Shown: positions 13,631-23,513, counted from the first letter of the stretch. The stretch: 37,766 nucleotides of DNA from Bryobacterales bacterium (GCA_025462945.1 JAOAPO010000201.1:1-37766); one strand, 5' to 3'. Numbers and translations are program-made. The notes: generated by a model not told the origin, from the sequence alone.

Positions 13631-15688
13631 TTAGATCGTGTGAGTGTGTGCGGCTCCAGCAGACGGCCCGCTGGTAACCGTGCCCGTTGCTGCCTTCGCT
13701 GCCAGCGCTGCCGTCAGCCCGGAGATGTCGCCAATGCCGAGGCCGAGTGCCGCTTTTACTGCCGCAACCAATGCAGCAAAGTTGGCGTAGTTCGCCCCCG
13801 TCCCGCCGTTCGAGGTCGCAAGTTGCCCTGTGACCTCGGCGGCGAGGTCGATAGCCCCCGACACAAGAACCTTCGAGGCGTTCGTTTTCGTCGGAAGGGA
13901 AGCAGTTAGCCCCAGCACCTGGAGGTTGCCGCTGAGCAGCTGGCTGCCGGTCACCGATAGCCCGCTGTCTATCGTTACGGTGCCTGACGCGCCTTTCAGC
14001 GGCGCATTGCTCAGAAGCACCTTGCCGCCGTCGATTCGGAAAATCTCTGTGCCTGCGATGCAGAATACTATGGTCCGATCCATGTCGGCATTCGTGTTGA
14101 AGCCGCACAGCTCAACAGAGACCGAAGAACTAGGCGAGGGTATGCTCGTCGAAGGAGGCACGGGGATACCGCCACCAGCCACTAGCTTGAAATAGCCGTC
14201 AGCATTGTAGGGGAAGATCGATGTGCCTGCAATGACCCCGCGCCCGTAATAGTTCGCTCCCGGTCGAACCATCGTGTTGCCGGTTGAGCCGTAGAGGTTC
14301 ACCGCTCCGGTCGGGTCAATCCTGTACAGCGGGTTCCCGTCGCCGTCTACCGGGGTCGCATCGAAGACCTTCGCCAGGGTTGTCGTGCTTACGTCTGGCG
14401 TGCGGATGACTGCCGTGTTGTCGTAAGCGTAGTTGTTCTCAAAGTACAGGTTGCAGGTGATGTTATCCGGGTTAACGACATCCACGATTGCATTGAGCAC
14501 CCCGAAGAATGCGCAGTTCGTGACGTGCAGGGAGATGCGCGAGGTGGGGTACTGGGCAGTGGTGGACGCGAGGTTGATTTGGAACGGATACGACACGCCC
14601 CCCGAAAGGAAGATGCGGCAGTCATCAAACCGCAGATGTTCCATTTCGAGTGTTTTAGCGGCAGCCGAAGTCACGCTCAGGACCGCGTGGCTTGGCGCGC
14701 CCGTCCCCGAGGTGTTGAACTCGCCCGAATGAAAGGTAACCTTCTGGAGGACCGAGTTATGCGATGTATTGTCCACACGAACGCCGTACTTGCAGTTCTC
14801 GGTGTAGAAGGCGTAGACACTGCCGGTCTGGAGGTTCCTGATATCGTACGCCGCCTCAAGATTTCCGATGACGGGCGCGATGAAACTGATCGTCAGGTTG
14901 CCGTAAAGGACCGCATCGTCAAAGAGGACCCCTACTGAGCCAGCGGCGTAAGATGGCGGAAAGATCGTGAGCCGATGGAAGGCAATACCATCAGCATCGG
15001 ACAATCTGAGGCCAGCCTGAAACGTGCCGGTACCGGTAGCGCTGATCGCAATTCCCGGCCAGACCACCTCACTCATGTTCTGCACGTTGATCATGTAGCG
15101 CATGGTCGCGCCATTCGCCGCAACGAACCCAATGTTCTGGACTTGTGCCGCGAATACACGGGTGACGCTATCCCCAATGGTGAGCCCGTCGCCAGATCCA
15201 TAGAACTTGATAGCTGGCTGTGCGCTTCCGAGCCCCACCTGGCCGTAGATGCCGGGGTTTCCTGTCTTGATATACAGGCCCACCGCGAACTTCGGGGAGC
15301 CAGCGACAGCACCAAACCCGGAAGAGTTGATCGGGATCGAGAACGTTGTGGCGGAAATCCGCGTTGCCCGATAAAGCCCGTTCGCGCTCAACCAGGAGCC
15401 GGTGAATCCAGTAATGATGACCGGTGACCTGTCAGCCGGGGCGCTCGCCACAGTGAAGATAGCCGCGCTGGCGTTGGTAGCGGACGATATGGCCGCAGCA
15501 GCCGCGCAGGTGGCCTTATAAACCCCAGGAGGAACCAGCATTCCGGTGCGATTCGCGCAGGCGTAGTCCAGCGCGTCCTGCAGCGGGATTAAGTCATCTG
15601 CCGAGTCATCGCCGCGCGCCTGGACCATCCTGACGCTGAGGTGATCCCCCATGAAGTCGGACGGGGTCTGGCTTGCTTGTGTGGTCAT
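13631..15688 (-). CDS. Tailspike or tail fibre with a pectate-lyase-like beta helix
   Basis: This 685-residue protein has an N-terminal region with DDSADDLIPLQDALDYACA and MLVPPGVYKATC, the signature of the pectate-lyase-3 / beta-helix domain used by tailspikes that bind or cut host polysaccharide. The middle is beta-rich with many N, G and T residues. The last 85 residues look like a fibre tip: TNASKVLVSGAIDLAAEVTG, SNGGTGANYAN, and the end AGAAHTHTI. No enzymatic residues are identified. It shares one base with the stop of the tip protein gene, so it is the next gene of the tail operon. It is likely the receptor-binding or depolymerase protein. Confidence 0.82.
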   Translation of the reverse strand: MTTQASQTPSDFMGDHLSVRMVQARGDDSADDLIPLQDALDYACANRTGMLVPPGVYKATCAAAAAISSATNASAAIFTVASAPADRSPVIITGFTGSWLSANGLYRATRISATTFSIPINSSGFGAVAGSPKFAVGLYIKTGNPGIYGQVGLGSAQPAIKFYGSGDGLTIGDSVTRVFAAQVQNIGFVAANGATMRYMINVQNMSEVVWPGIAISATGTGTFQAGLRLSDADGIAFHRLTIFPPSYAAGSVGVLFDDAVLYGNLTISFIAPVIGNLEAAYDIRNLQTGSVYAFYTENCKYGVRVDNTSHNSVLQKVTFHSGEFNTSGTGAPSHAVLSVTSAAAKTLEMEHLRFDDCRIFLSGGVSYPFQINLASTTAQYPTSRISLHVTNCAFFGVLNAIVDVVNPDNITCNLYFENNYAYDNTAVIRTPDVSTTTLAKVFDATPVDGDGNPLYRIDPTGAVNLYGSTGNTMVRPGANYYGRGVIAGTSIFPYNADGYFKLVAGGGIPVPPSTSIPSPSSSVSVELCGFNTNADMDRTIVFCIAGTEIFRIDGGKVLLSNAPLKGASGTVTIDSGLSVTGSQLLSGNLQVLGLTASLPTKTNASKVLVSGAIDLAAEVTGQLATSNGGTGANYANFAALVAAVKAALGLGIGDISGLTAALAAKAATGTVTSGPSAGAAHTHTI

Positions 15689-18600
15689 TAGAACACCACC
15701 GGGCTTCCAATGATTGTGACGCTGGACGGCGACGTGCTTTCCGGCGGCAAGATGTACATCTCCCGAAGCCCGTCCGCGTCCTGAATGGACTCGTTACCGT
15801 CCTCGTCCAGCGTGCAGACCCAAACCAGAGCCACCGCCCCGCCGAGGTCTCCGGCTGGGATCGTGGCAATTACCGGAGCGTCGCCAGTGCCCGGGATCAC
15901 GATGTTGTCGAACGGCTTCGTGTCGATGCTGATGATGTCGGCGGGTTCGACGATAATGTAGGCCGTCCCGGCGCCGGGAGTCCGGGGGAACGGCGTCACC
16001 GTATGCGTGTCGCTGGTGTTCGAGAGGACCGTGACCGTGTCGCCCGGCAGTGCGGAGCCAGTCGGGTCGTAGAGAATCATTAGACGCTTGTCTTTGTCCT
16101 GGTCGACATCGAGGCCGGTCGGAGCAAAGGGAGATGCCCAGCCGGTGTCCCTGATCGTGGTCGAAGTCGCTGACGTGGCGTAGGTCCGGACGAGAACGAG
16201 ATCGCCCACGTCGATCGGCGTGCCGATGTTCCCGATTGAGATCAGGCCCGCTGCGTCGTTCGCGCTGATGGTGAAATCTACGCCGGTCTGGGTGTCCGGC
16301 AGTCCGTACTTGCTGATCAAGCTGAGCTTTGCATTGACGAGCGAGTTCACCGTTAGGGCAGACGGAATGCTGATCGTTACGTCCGTAGAGGTTGCCGCCG
16401 TCACGGTGGCAACGAAGCGCCCGCCGTGAACCTCCCGAGCAGCCTTCACGCGGAATTTGGTCGCCCGGGTGTCCGGCGGGCCGTATCCAGCCAGATAGCT
16501 GATCGTGTCGATGTTCTGATTCCCGGAGACAGGCGTCACGATGGTCGCCTGGCTGAGCATGTGATCCTTGTCGCGCCCGATGAATAGCTGGGCGTGGACC
16601 GTGCCGGCCGGGAAGTTCGCCGCGAATGTGACGCGCGACGTCGAGGTGACGATACCGAAGGTGAGGTAACCGGAAGCGGGCGAGTAGAGCCCGTTCGAGT
16701 CGATGCCGTACATGCGGGCGATCCAGTCACCGAGTGGGAGCGAGTTGGCAGGCCGGGCAGTCACCACGCCAGCCTCATCGATGACCGGAGCGGCCAGAGT
16801 TGGCGAGAGGCGATTCACTGGCGGATACCCGGAGATCTCCAGATCGCCGCCACGCTGGGCGAGGTCGACGCCCTTTCGGAACGGAGCCGAGAATACGATC
16901 TCGGAGAATGGCCGCCATGGAAGCGGACGCCGCGCTCCGGAAGCTCTGATGTTGGCAGTGACCCAGTCAGAAGGGGTGCCGCCCGCGTTGACGCTCCGGA
17001 TCGAGACGGTGTACTGCTCGTGGTCGGTGACGTTGACGATCCGGACCTTAGTCACGGAAGGGTTGACGCTGGGCATCCCCGTCCAGGTGGAAGCGGCGAG
17101 CAGCTTGTACCGGACCTCGATGTGCCCGCCGTTGGTCACGTATCCGTCCGTCGGGGCGGTCCATGAAACGAGGATCGCTGGGGTGATCTTGCCCTTGGGC
17201 CCGACGACGGCCGTGTCGGCATCGCTCTGCAGTGTGAGGCCGGTCGGCGGAGCTGGTGCACGTCCGTCGGGAATGGCCGGCTGCTGATAGCCTTGCGGGC
17301 TCAGTTCCTCCGAGGTACTCCAGTCGTAGATGTCGGCATCAGTCTCCTGGACATCGATCTCGGTGCCGAGCAGCGTCAGTTCATCCTCGCCTTGCTTATC
17401 GAAAGTGAAGCGGTGCGCGAGAACTTCCAGTTGCTTGCCGCTCCATCCGAAGTAGGCGAGGTCCATGGTGACGACGTCCATCGGCGCGATCGAGTAGCCC
17501 GTCATGTTGAACCGGAACGTTCCCGTTCCCTGATGGCGTCTTCGAAGCAGTTCGATCTTGCAGAGGCGCTGGGCCGTCGCGGGCGAGATCGTGAACGGAA
17601 GCTGGATGTCGAGCCAGCGGCGTTCGTCACCGTCGGCTGCGAGGTTCGCATCGGAAGCGTAGCCGTGCGCCACGTCCTGAGCGTAGGCTGGAACATCCGA
17701 CGCCTGCCAGTTGTTCGCCGGGCTGATGTAGGTTCCCTTGACGCCGTTGTAAAGGTCCCGGATGCTTACGGTTGGCTTCCAGCGGAACGGGCCGGACATG
17801 CTGCCGAGGGTCGGAGCCGCCAGTGGGGAGCTACCGTTCCAGGCTGCAGGCCAGATGACGAACTGGCCGCCCTGATAAGTGAGCCGTCCGGCGCACGCGG
17901 TGAGCAGGTTCTGCAGGATCTCGCCGCGGCGCACGCTGAGGTCGAACTTCCCGTTCAGCGCGTAACGTGGCTCGGTTCCGCCGATCGCGAGCGAGACAGC
18001 CTCGTCGCAGATGTCAGCAGCGGCGATCAGTGGCGCAATCGGGATCTCGGAACCGTACGTCGCCTTGAAGCCGTAAGTCTGGTTTGCGAGGTAATCGGCA
18101 ATGACGAGGGCCGCGTTCTCGGTGTAGCCTGTGGTCCCCGGGTCGCCATAGTCGCCGAGGCGCGGGTCGTAGATGTCGTTCTTCCCGCTGACAAGGAAGC
18201 TGATCTGGGGGAGTCCGCCGGAGAAAACCTTCTCGTCGTAGTGGAATCGGAGGAACACGGCCGTCTTGCCCTGCAGGAGATGGGCCGCGGTCCATGGGTT
18301 GTTGGGCGCGACGAGCAGATCGCCAGTGTCCCCGTCGTTCGGTGTCCCGGAGAGCATGCCGGGGAACGTCGAGACGTGATTGCCCAGCAGGACTTCCATG
18401 TGGACCTTCCGCTCGTAATCCGCCCAGGCTGTCGTCACGCTGCCATGCGCGCCCAGATCGGCAACGTCGGACCCGCCGCACAGGTAGGTGAACGTCATGT
18501 GGTCAACGGAAACCGACTCAACTGGCCAGCGGCCGAGCATGGTCAGGTCGCTTACGCCGTCGATCGTGAGCCGGTCGCCAGCGGTCAGCAGTGGAATCGC

Positions 18601-19131
18601 CGCTGCCAGAATGACTGTGATTACGCCTTTTGTTCTGCTGATGTGCAAGATGTTCTCCGTTTGCTGAAGAGGTTGGAAGCTGTCGTACGTGCCATCGCCG
18701 TAGCTTTCGAGCTGTACGAACTGTTTGTTAAAGAGAAGCCGGTCGATGCTGGCGCACGGATGCGAGGCAAGGACGATGACCATGTCGAGGTACTTGTTCT
18801 CGTCGCCCCACTCGTGCTCGTAAACCACGGTCCCGCCGATGACAGTGCGGCCGTAGATGACGACGTGCGGCGCGATTGGGTTGACGCTGGCGGAACCGGA
18901 GACTCCACCGCCTCCGCTGATAGCGCCAGAACCAGAAGCGCCGGCGTCTCCAGAGCCAGAAATCAGCGTCCCGACACCAGCGAGGACCATTCCGGCGCCC
19001 GCCGAGATCAGTCCCGCAGCGAATCCGGTCGCGTGGATGATGGCGGCGAGCACTCCGATGCCAGCGCCAGCGGTGGTCACGGCGAGAACAACGCCCGCGG
19101 CAATCGCCGCAACGCCGATTACTACCTTCAT
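15688..19131 (-). CDS. Phage tail tip / central fibre protein (gpJ-like) with fibronectin type III domain
   Basis: This 1147-residue protein has a hydrophobic, glycine-rich start (MKVVIGVAAIAAGV, then many A, G and I to about residue 60), a beta-rich core, and a fibronectin type III domain at roughly 620-715 (beginning APAPPTGLTLQ, including ILVSWTAPTDG and YTVSIRSVNAGG). The order tape measure, distal tail proteins, DUF6950, this gene, tailspike is that of the tip of siphovirus tails, so it probably forms the central hub or fibre that contacts the host. The start at 19131 (ATG, overlapping the previous stop as ATGA, preceded by GGGGTGG) is preferred to a GTG nine bases upstream. Confidence 0.85.
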   Translation of the reverse strand: MKVVIGVAAIAAGVVLAVTTAGAGIGVLAAIIHATGFAAGLISAGAGMVLAGVGTLISGSGDAGASGSGAISGGGGVSGSASVNPIAPHVVIYGRTVIGGTVVYEHEWGDENKYLDMVIVLASHPCASIDRLLFNKQFVQLESYGDGTYDSFQPLQQTENILHISRTKGVITVILAAAIPLLTAGDRLTIDGVSDLTMLGRWPVESVSVDHMTFTYLCGGSDVADLGAHGSVTTAWADYERKVHMEVLLGNHVSTFPGMLSGTPNDGDTGDLLVAPNNPWTAAHLLQGKTAVFLRFHYDEKVFSGGLPQISFLVSGKNDIYDPRLGDYGDPGTTGYTENAALVIADYLANQTYGFKATYGSEIPIAPLIAAADICDEAVSLAIGGTEPRYALNGKFDLSVRRGEILQNLLTACAGRLTYQGGQFVIWPAAWNGSSPLAAPTLGSMSGPFRWKPTVSIRDLYNGVKGTYISPANNWQASDVPAYAQDVAHGYASDANLAADGDERRWLDIQLPFTISPATAQRLCKIELLRRRHQGTGTFRFNMTGYSIAPMDVVTMDLAYFGWSGKQLEVLAHRFTFDKQGEDELTLLGTEIDVQETDADIYDWSTSEELSPQGYQQPAIPDGRAPAPPTGLTLQSDADTAVVGPKGKITPAILVSWTAPTDGYVTNGGHIEVRYKLLAASTWTGMPSVNPSVTKVRIVNVTDHEQYTVSIRSVNAGGTPSDWVTANIRASGARRPLPWRPFSEIVFSAPFRKGVDLAQRGGDLEISGYPPVNRLSPTLAAPVIDEAGVVTARPANSLPLGDWIARMYGIDSNGLYSPASGYLTFGIVTSTSRVTFAANFPAGTVHAQLFIGRDKDHMLSQATIVTPVSGNQNIDTISYLAGYGPPDTRATKFRVKAAREVHGGRFVATVTAATSTDVTISIPSALTVNSLVNAKLSLISKYGLPDTQTGVDFTISANDAAGLISIGNIGTPIDVGDLVLVRTYATSATSTTIRDTGWASPFAPTGLDVDQDKDKRLMILYDPTGSALPGDTVTVLSNTSDTHTVTPFPRTPGAGTAYIIVEPADIISIDTKPFDNIVIPGTGDAPVIATIPAGDLGGAVALVWVCTLDEDGNESIQDADGLREMYILPPESTSPSSVTIIGSPVVF

Positions 19132-19553
19132 ACGTGCCACCCCATGACTACGGTCGATAACGGAAGTCGCACTGTGCCTGCGTTTGAAACGGCCAGGACG
19201 TCGCGCCCAGTGAGCGACACCAGCCCGAGCAGGTAACCGCGAGCGCCCCAGCGGACGAGCGCCATGTCTCCGCGCCGAAGAGATGCGGCCAGCGGCATGC
19301 CGTGAACGGCTGCTGCGTCCTCAGCCACGGCGCGGATGGATGCCCGCCCTGTCTTCTCCCGAATAGCCCGCAGCGCTTCCTTGCGGGTCCGGTACCGCGC
19401 GCGAAAGTGAGCCGCGATGTCAGTTCCCGTCATGGCTTCGATCGCCCCGCAGACGAAAAGGCAGCAGTCCCACGTCCCGTACTGGAAACGGTCGGACCGG
19501 TGCTCGTTGATGAATCGGTCGAGCGCCGATTGCCAGTTTCCGAGTCGCGTCAT
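19128..19553 (-). CDS. DUF6950 family tail protein (NlpC/P60-like)
   Basis: This 141-residue protein has the family signature FQYGTWDCCLFVCGAIEAMTG (described in part) near residue 25, where a cysteine follows W-D as in NlpC/P60 peptidases, and HGMPLAASLRRGDMALV further on, with a conserved G-D-M/L pattern. Family members in phage tails are thought to act as peptidoglycan-targeting or structural cysteine-peptidase-like proteins, but the usual catalytic histidine cannot be confirmed here. It lies directly before the tip protein, where lambda gpK-like proteins sit. Confidence 0.8.
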   Translation of the reverse strand: MTRLGNWQSALDRFINEHRSDRFQYGTWDCCLFVCGAIEAMTGTDIAAHFRARYRTRKEALRAIREKTGRASIRAVAEDAAAVHGMPLAASLRRGDMALVRWGARGYLLGLVSLTGRDVLAVSNAGTVRLPLSTVVMGWHV

Positions 19554-19570
19554 ATGCTCTGCCGTTTAGC

Positions 19571-20170
19571 TCAAACGTTATTTAAAGAGTTGGGCGCATG
19601 CCCCCAAAAAACGGCCTTTTGCTGTAAAGTGTTGACGAACTCGAAACCCTTATCGAACGGAATGCCGACGGATGGGACGTAGTCCAGTTGGGCGTCTTCG
19701 TTGGTATACCTTCGCTGAACGCTGATGTTCATGTCGACCAGACGGTTTTCGCAGTTGATCGAGATGATGGCCGAGTCCGCGCCGACATCGATGGTCGGCT
19801 GATCCATCTTTCCCGCCCACGCGACAACCGGATCGGCGATCAGCGCATTCGAAGAGTTGAACAGGCCGAGGTAGATCGTTGCAGGTGCGCCCAGGATGAA
19901 CTCATCGAGCACGCCGGTCAAGAGTGCTTGATCGATACCGCTCAGCGTCAGAGTGACGCCCCGGGCTTCAACTGTCGCGCCGTCTTCGATGGTCGAGATG
20001 CTGCCGAACGAACCGACGCCGAGCCATGTATGACCGCCCCAGGCGACCGATCCGAAGCCGGTCCACATGTAAACCGTCCCACTGGTGAATGCTGCGGTCA
20101 CGAAGATAGCCGGACGCAGATCGCTCGCAGCGACGGCTGCAAGCATCGCCGCTGACATATCTCTTGGCAC
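19571..20170 (-). CDS. Baseplate hub-type tail protein (DUF2163-like)
   Basis: The product is 199 residues and beta-rich. It begins with a helix (SAAMLAAVAASDLRPAIFV), then VYMWTGFGSVAWGGHTWLG and the string VEARGVTLTLSGIDQALL, and later RRYTNEDAQLDYV. The combination of the W-T-G-x-G strand and the L-S-G-I-D segment is found in hub proteins that link the tape measure/distal tail to the tip in many siphoviruses. It starts with GTG directly after the stop of the tiny upstream gene. An ATG at codon 5 is an alternative. The exact family name is less certain than the structural role. Confidence 0.7.
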   Translation of the reverse strand: MPRDMSAAMLAAVAASDLRPAIFVTAAFTSGTVYMWTGFGSVAWGGHTWLGVGSFGSISTIEDGATVEARGVTLTLSGIDQALLTGVLDEFILGAPATIYLGLFNSSNALIADPVVAWAGKMDQPTIDVGADSAIISINCENRLVDMNISVQRRYTNEDAQLDYVPSVGIPFDKGFEFVNTLQQKAVFWGHAPNSLNNV

Positions 20171-20311
20171 TTATCCCACCACCGTTACGTAAAGATTTGG
20201 TCGAATATAGGGGTCGGCTATCTGGATTTTCAGCCGCCCCCGAAGACGCAATACTCTCCAGTCGAGAACGTGAAGCTCCCAGTCGTCGGGGGAAGAAAAC
20301 CACCACCACAT
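20171..20311 (-). CDS. 46-residue tryptophan-rich protein
   Basis: The frame fits the space between two tail genes exactly: its ATG follows the TAA of the previous gene with no gap and its TAA touches the next GTG. The product begins MWWWFSSPDDWELHVLDWRV and has five tryptophans. It is not obviously a membrane helix. I do not recognise a family, but the perfect fit indicates a real gene. Confidence 0.65.
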   Translation of the reverse strand: MWWWFSSPDDWELHVLDWRVLRLRGRLKIQIADPYIRPNLYVTVVG

Positions 20312-20920
20312 TTAGAGCGCCTCCACGATGTCGAACGAAATGCCGTAATGCCGGGCCTTGTTGATCGACCAGCCGCGCGTGTTCGACTTCAGTCGGAACA
20401 GTCCCTTGGTATTTGAGGTCACGACGGCCGTGGCGTCCAGCGGGGATTCCCTGATCGGCGGCCAAATGCTGAGCGTTGCCGCGCCCCCGTTGTAGGTGCT
20501 CAGGTTGCGATACAGCCGGTACCCGATCTGGATGAAGTCACCTGGGAGCAAACAGCCGGCACCGGTACCGCCGCTAACGGCGAGCGTGTAGCCGGTCTGG
20601 CTCGCCCCGTTCACAACGATCGTTCCCGCGCCCGTACCTTGTGGCGAACTGGCCAGCGGGTCCCCGATCTGGAACACACCAGCCATGCCCTGCAGCCCGA
20701 GCAGGAACGCTATCCACGCATTCGCAGTAACGCCATGCTTCATCGGCGGCATCTTAACCGAGCCTTCCAACCAGGAGGCGCGCCAGTTCTGTGTCTGCTG
20801 CTGCCCGGTGAACGGCGAGCGGGAGACTGCCACCGTGTCCGTGGCTGTCCAGTCGATCGACGCCGGAGCTGCAGGCGTCGAAGGCATCACGATAAGTTCC
20901 CATCCAAAGACTGTGGCCAT
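20312..20920 (-). CDS. Tail protein between tape measure and hub (distal tail-like)
   Basis: This 202-residue protein is predicted to be mainly beta structure, starting MATVFGWELIVMPSTPAAP, with SRSPFTGQQQTQNW and the end GWSINKARHYGISFDIVEAL. The position just after the tape measure gene is that of the distal tail protein (Dit/gpM type), and the residues SFTGQQQ-like and TRGWSI-like patterns occur in such proteins of phages with similar tails. The start at 20920 is supported by AAAGGT and by a seven-base gap to the tape measure stop. Identification rests largely on context. Confidence 0.65.
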   Translation of the reverse strand: MATVFGWELIVMPSTPAAPASIDWTATDTVAVSRSPFTGQQQTQNWRASWLEGSVKMPPMKHGVTANAWIAFLLGLQGMAGVFQIGDPLASSPQGTGAGTIVVNGASQTGYTLAVSGGTGAGCLLPGDFIQIGYRLYRNLSTYNGGAATLSIWPPIRESPLDATAVVTSNTKGLFRLKSNTRGWSINKARHYGISFDIVEAL

Positions 20921-20927
20921 AGAATCG

Positions 20928-23513
20928 TTACCTTTGCGGCGTCCGCTTCGAGCGCTCGATCGTCGCCTGGACGCCCGTTGAAACCGAGGAATCGTGGGCC
21001 GCGCGGATAGCCCTGAAGATTTCCGACTGGCTCGCACCCGGTGGCAGGTTCACGTAGTACGTATGGCTAACCGTCGGACCTCCAGCCATCGCGCCGCCCA
21101 GGGCATGAAAGATCATCCCGCCACCGGAGCCGCCGAAGATCCCTCTGCCGCCACCGCCGAGCCTTCCGAGAATGCCGCCTTGTGTGTTCGGCTTCCCCCC
21201 GGGGCTGCCGCTCATGTTTACAAAGATCGGATCATCGACCGTCCCTGTCGGTCCCTTTTTCGCGAAAGTGCCAAGCAGTTTCTGGATAGCCTGCTTTACT
21301 GTTCCCTCAACTGCCTGGCGGCCGATCCCCTGAATCATCTGGCCGAAGTTCCCCTTGCCTCCTGTGGCCACGTTCGCGATGCTCGCGGAGAAGCCGTCAA
21401 CGGCGGAATGAAGCGCGGTGTAGGCGATCTGGCCGGTAGTGACGGCTTGTTCCTGCATGTCTAGAAAGAACTCACGAGCGCCGTCGCGCGCCGTCGTCAT
21501 GCGCCGCCGCTGGTAAGCCGCAAGCCGTTCTTCGTAGTTGAGCCTCGCCTCGTCGGAGTCGTGCAAGAGTCGCGCGGTTTCGATCTCCATCTCTTCATAG
21601 GTGGCGTGCTCTGCAATCCGCTTGCGCTCTGCCTCGATGGACTTCAGTCGAATTTGAAGCACCTGACCCGCGAGCGCCGCCTCATCGCCGTGCGAGTTGA
21701 TGGTCGCCATGTTGGCTTCGTGCCCGGCGCGAGCACGAATACCATCGACAGCGAAAGAATCGTCACGGCGGAGCCAGTCATGTGAGCGATCCGCAACTTT
21801 CCTGGAGTTCTCGTCGCGCTCAACACTCCTGCGCAAGTCCTTGGCGAGCCAGCCGAGCGCTGGGCCTGTGCTCTCAGAATCTCCGCTCGCCTCTCCGCTG
21901 GCAAGGTAATCCTTCGCCCACTTGGACTGCTGCTCCCGAACAATCTCTGCCAGTGTCCGGGTCTCGATCGCCGCGCGACCGGCGCGTTCGTCGGCAGTCG
22001 TCCGGTCCGAGTCCTTCATGACCTCGGCGGATCCACGGTAGATCTGCTGAGCGATCGGATCGTGGAGGGTGCGCTCGAAAGCCGAAGCCGAAAGGGCCTT
22101 GAGCCGCTCCGTTGCCTTTCCGCGCCACTTCGCCAGTTCCTCGGCCGCAGCCGTTGCTTTCTGCTCGGCCTTCTCGGCCTCTTCCATCGTCGCGACTTGC
22201 TCTTTGAGGATTCTGGCCTTCTGGCCGAATGCCTGCTGCTGTGTCGCCAGGCGGAACCGCTCGTCGTTCGATAGGAGCGTCGGCGAGTTCGGGTTCTGGC
22301 GACGGGCCGCGTCGTCTTTGCTCAGCTTCTTCGCAGCGTCGCTGGCGCTCTCTTTGGCGTCATCCAGCGCGGCTTGTCTGCCAGCCCGCGTGTTCTCGGA
22401 CTTCCGGCGAGCTATCCCCTGAGCCTCGGCCCAAAGCGCGTCGGCAGCCTGCCCGGTCTGCACAGACTGACGCTGTGTGTTCGCCCCGGCGATCGATGGC
22501 ACACCGGGAAGAGCATTGTCCTGACTGAGCCAGCCCTTAAATACCTGTACGGCTTGAATCTTGCCGAGCCACTTGCCCGTTTCCTCGGACCCACGGCGCG
22601 CCCAGTCGACGAGATCAGCGAAGACTACTTCCACGCCCTTGCCGAAGCTTTCGATTCCGGCTTTCTCCCCGCTGAAGTCGAAGATCTGCTTCAGGCTGAG
22701 GATCTCGCGACGGAACGCATAGATGTGATTGCGGGCCGTCTCGTCCATCACTACGCCGAATCGCTCCGTTGCCTGGGCTGCCACCGCGAACGATGGGTTC
22801 AGGTCCTTGAGCGCCTCGGCCGCTTTGTCCGCTCCGAACAGGGCAACTGCTGCCGCAGCTCGTTTGACCGGGTCCTCGATGTCCGCGAAGCCCTGAGCGA
22901 TCTTCCCCAACAGTACGGGATCCAGATTGTCGATGGACTCAGCGGAGACGCCGAGCGCGGACAATCCGGATTCGACGCCCAGCCGGTTTGTGGAGACGCG
23001 CTGCGAAAGGTCGGTGAACAGTGACCGGGATCTCGACACGTCCCCGCCGGCGGCTCCGGTGATTGAATCGAGGCGATCTACGGCGCTGAACGGCATCTTC
23101 GAGCTGGCCGCGAACAGTGCCTGCTGCTCGATGATCTTGGCCCGGGCGCTCGTCATCTTGAACAACTGCTGAGTCAGCAGGCCAGCTGCGATCGCCGCCG
23201 CCGTGAAGGGAGTCGGCGAGAGTGCGAGCCGGAGCCCGCGCGAGACGTTGACCAGCTGCTCGGTCGCACTGGCTCCCCGTGACGTGACGGCGTAGTACTT
23301 CGCGGCGACGGCGGACACCTCGGCAGCCATCAGCATGAAGTGGTGTGCGCCCTCGGTCGCCTGCCCCATACCCCGGGCTACTTGCGTCCCGGCGGTAAGT
23401 CCGGCCTGCCCCCACTTGGCGAGCTGCTGGCTGGCAACCTGAGTGTCGCGGTTGAACTTCTCGGTTCGGGCATCGATCCCGATGTAGATTTGTCCGGCTC
23501 TGGCGCGTGGCAT
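20928..23513 (-). CDS. Tape measure protein
   Basis: At 861 residues this is the longest alpha-helical protein of the tail module. It has an amphipathic start with IYIGIDARTEKFNRDTQVAS, hydrophobic segments around 40-120 (for example FTAAAIAAGLLTQQLF), a long charged helical middle, and a glycine-rich C-terminal part with YVNLPPGASQSEIFRAIR. This layout is typical of tape measure proteins, which set tail length and travel into the host membrane. With the usual rule of about 1.5 angstrom per residue, the tail would be near 130 nm (inference). It follows the chaperone-like and gp10-like genes and precedes the distal tail gene. Confidence 0.9.
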   Translation of the reverse strand: MPRARAGQIYIGIDARTEKFNRDTQVASQQLAKWGQAGLTAGTQVARGMGQATEGAHHFMLMAAEVSAVAAKYYAVTSRGASATEQLVNVSRGLRLALSPTPFTAAAIAAGLLTQQLFKMTSARAKIIEQQALFAASSKMPFSAVDRLDSITGAAGGDVSRSRSLFTDLSQRVSTNRLGVESGLSALGVSAESIDNLDPVLLGKIAQGFADIEDPVKRAAAAVALFGADKAAEALKDLNPSFAVAAQATERFGVVMDETARNHIYAFRREILSLKQIFDFSGEKAGIESFGKGVEVVFADLVDWARRGSEETGKWLGKIQAVQVFKGWLSQDNALPGVPSIAGANTQRQSVQTGQAADALWAEAQGIARRKSENTRAGRQAALDDAKESASDAAKKLSKDDAARRQNPNSPTLLSNDERFRLATQQQAFGQKARILKEQVATMEEAEKAEQKATAAAEELAKWRGKATERLKALSASAFERTLHDPIAQQIYRGSAEVMKDSDRTTADERAGRAAIETRTLAEIVREQQSKWAKDYLASGEASGDSESTGPALGWLAKDLRRSVERDENSRKVADRSHDWLRRDDSFAVDGIRARAGHEANMATINSHGDEAALAGQVLQIRLKSIEAERKRIAEHATYEEMEIETARLLHDSDEARLNYEERLAAYQRRRMTTARDGAREFFLDMQEQAVTTGQIAYTALHSAVDGFSASIANVATGGKGNFGQMIQGIGRQAVEGTVKQAIQKLLGTFAKKGPTGTVDDPIFVNMSGSPGGKPNTQGGILGRLGGGGRGIFGGSGGGMIFHALGGAMAGGPTVSHTYYVNLPPGASQSEIFRAIRAAHDSSVSTGVQATIERSKRTPQR

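Noticed and set aside
17293-19236. A 647-codon open frame on the plus strand
   Set aside because: It runs opposite to the tail tip gene, is rich in R, V, D and G as expected of an antisense shadow of GC-rich coding DNA, and shows no domain.
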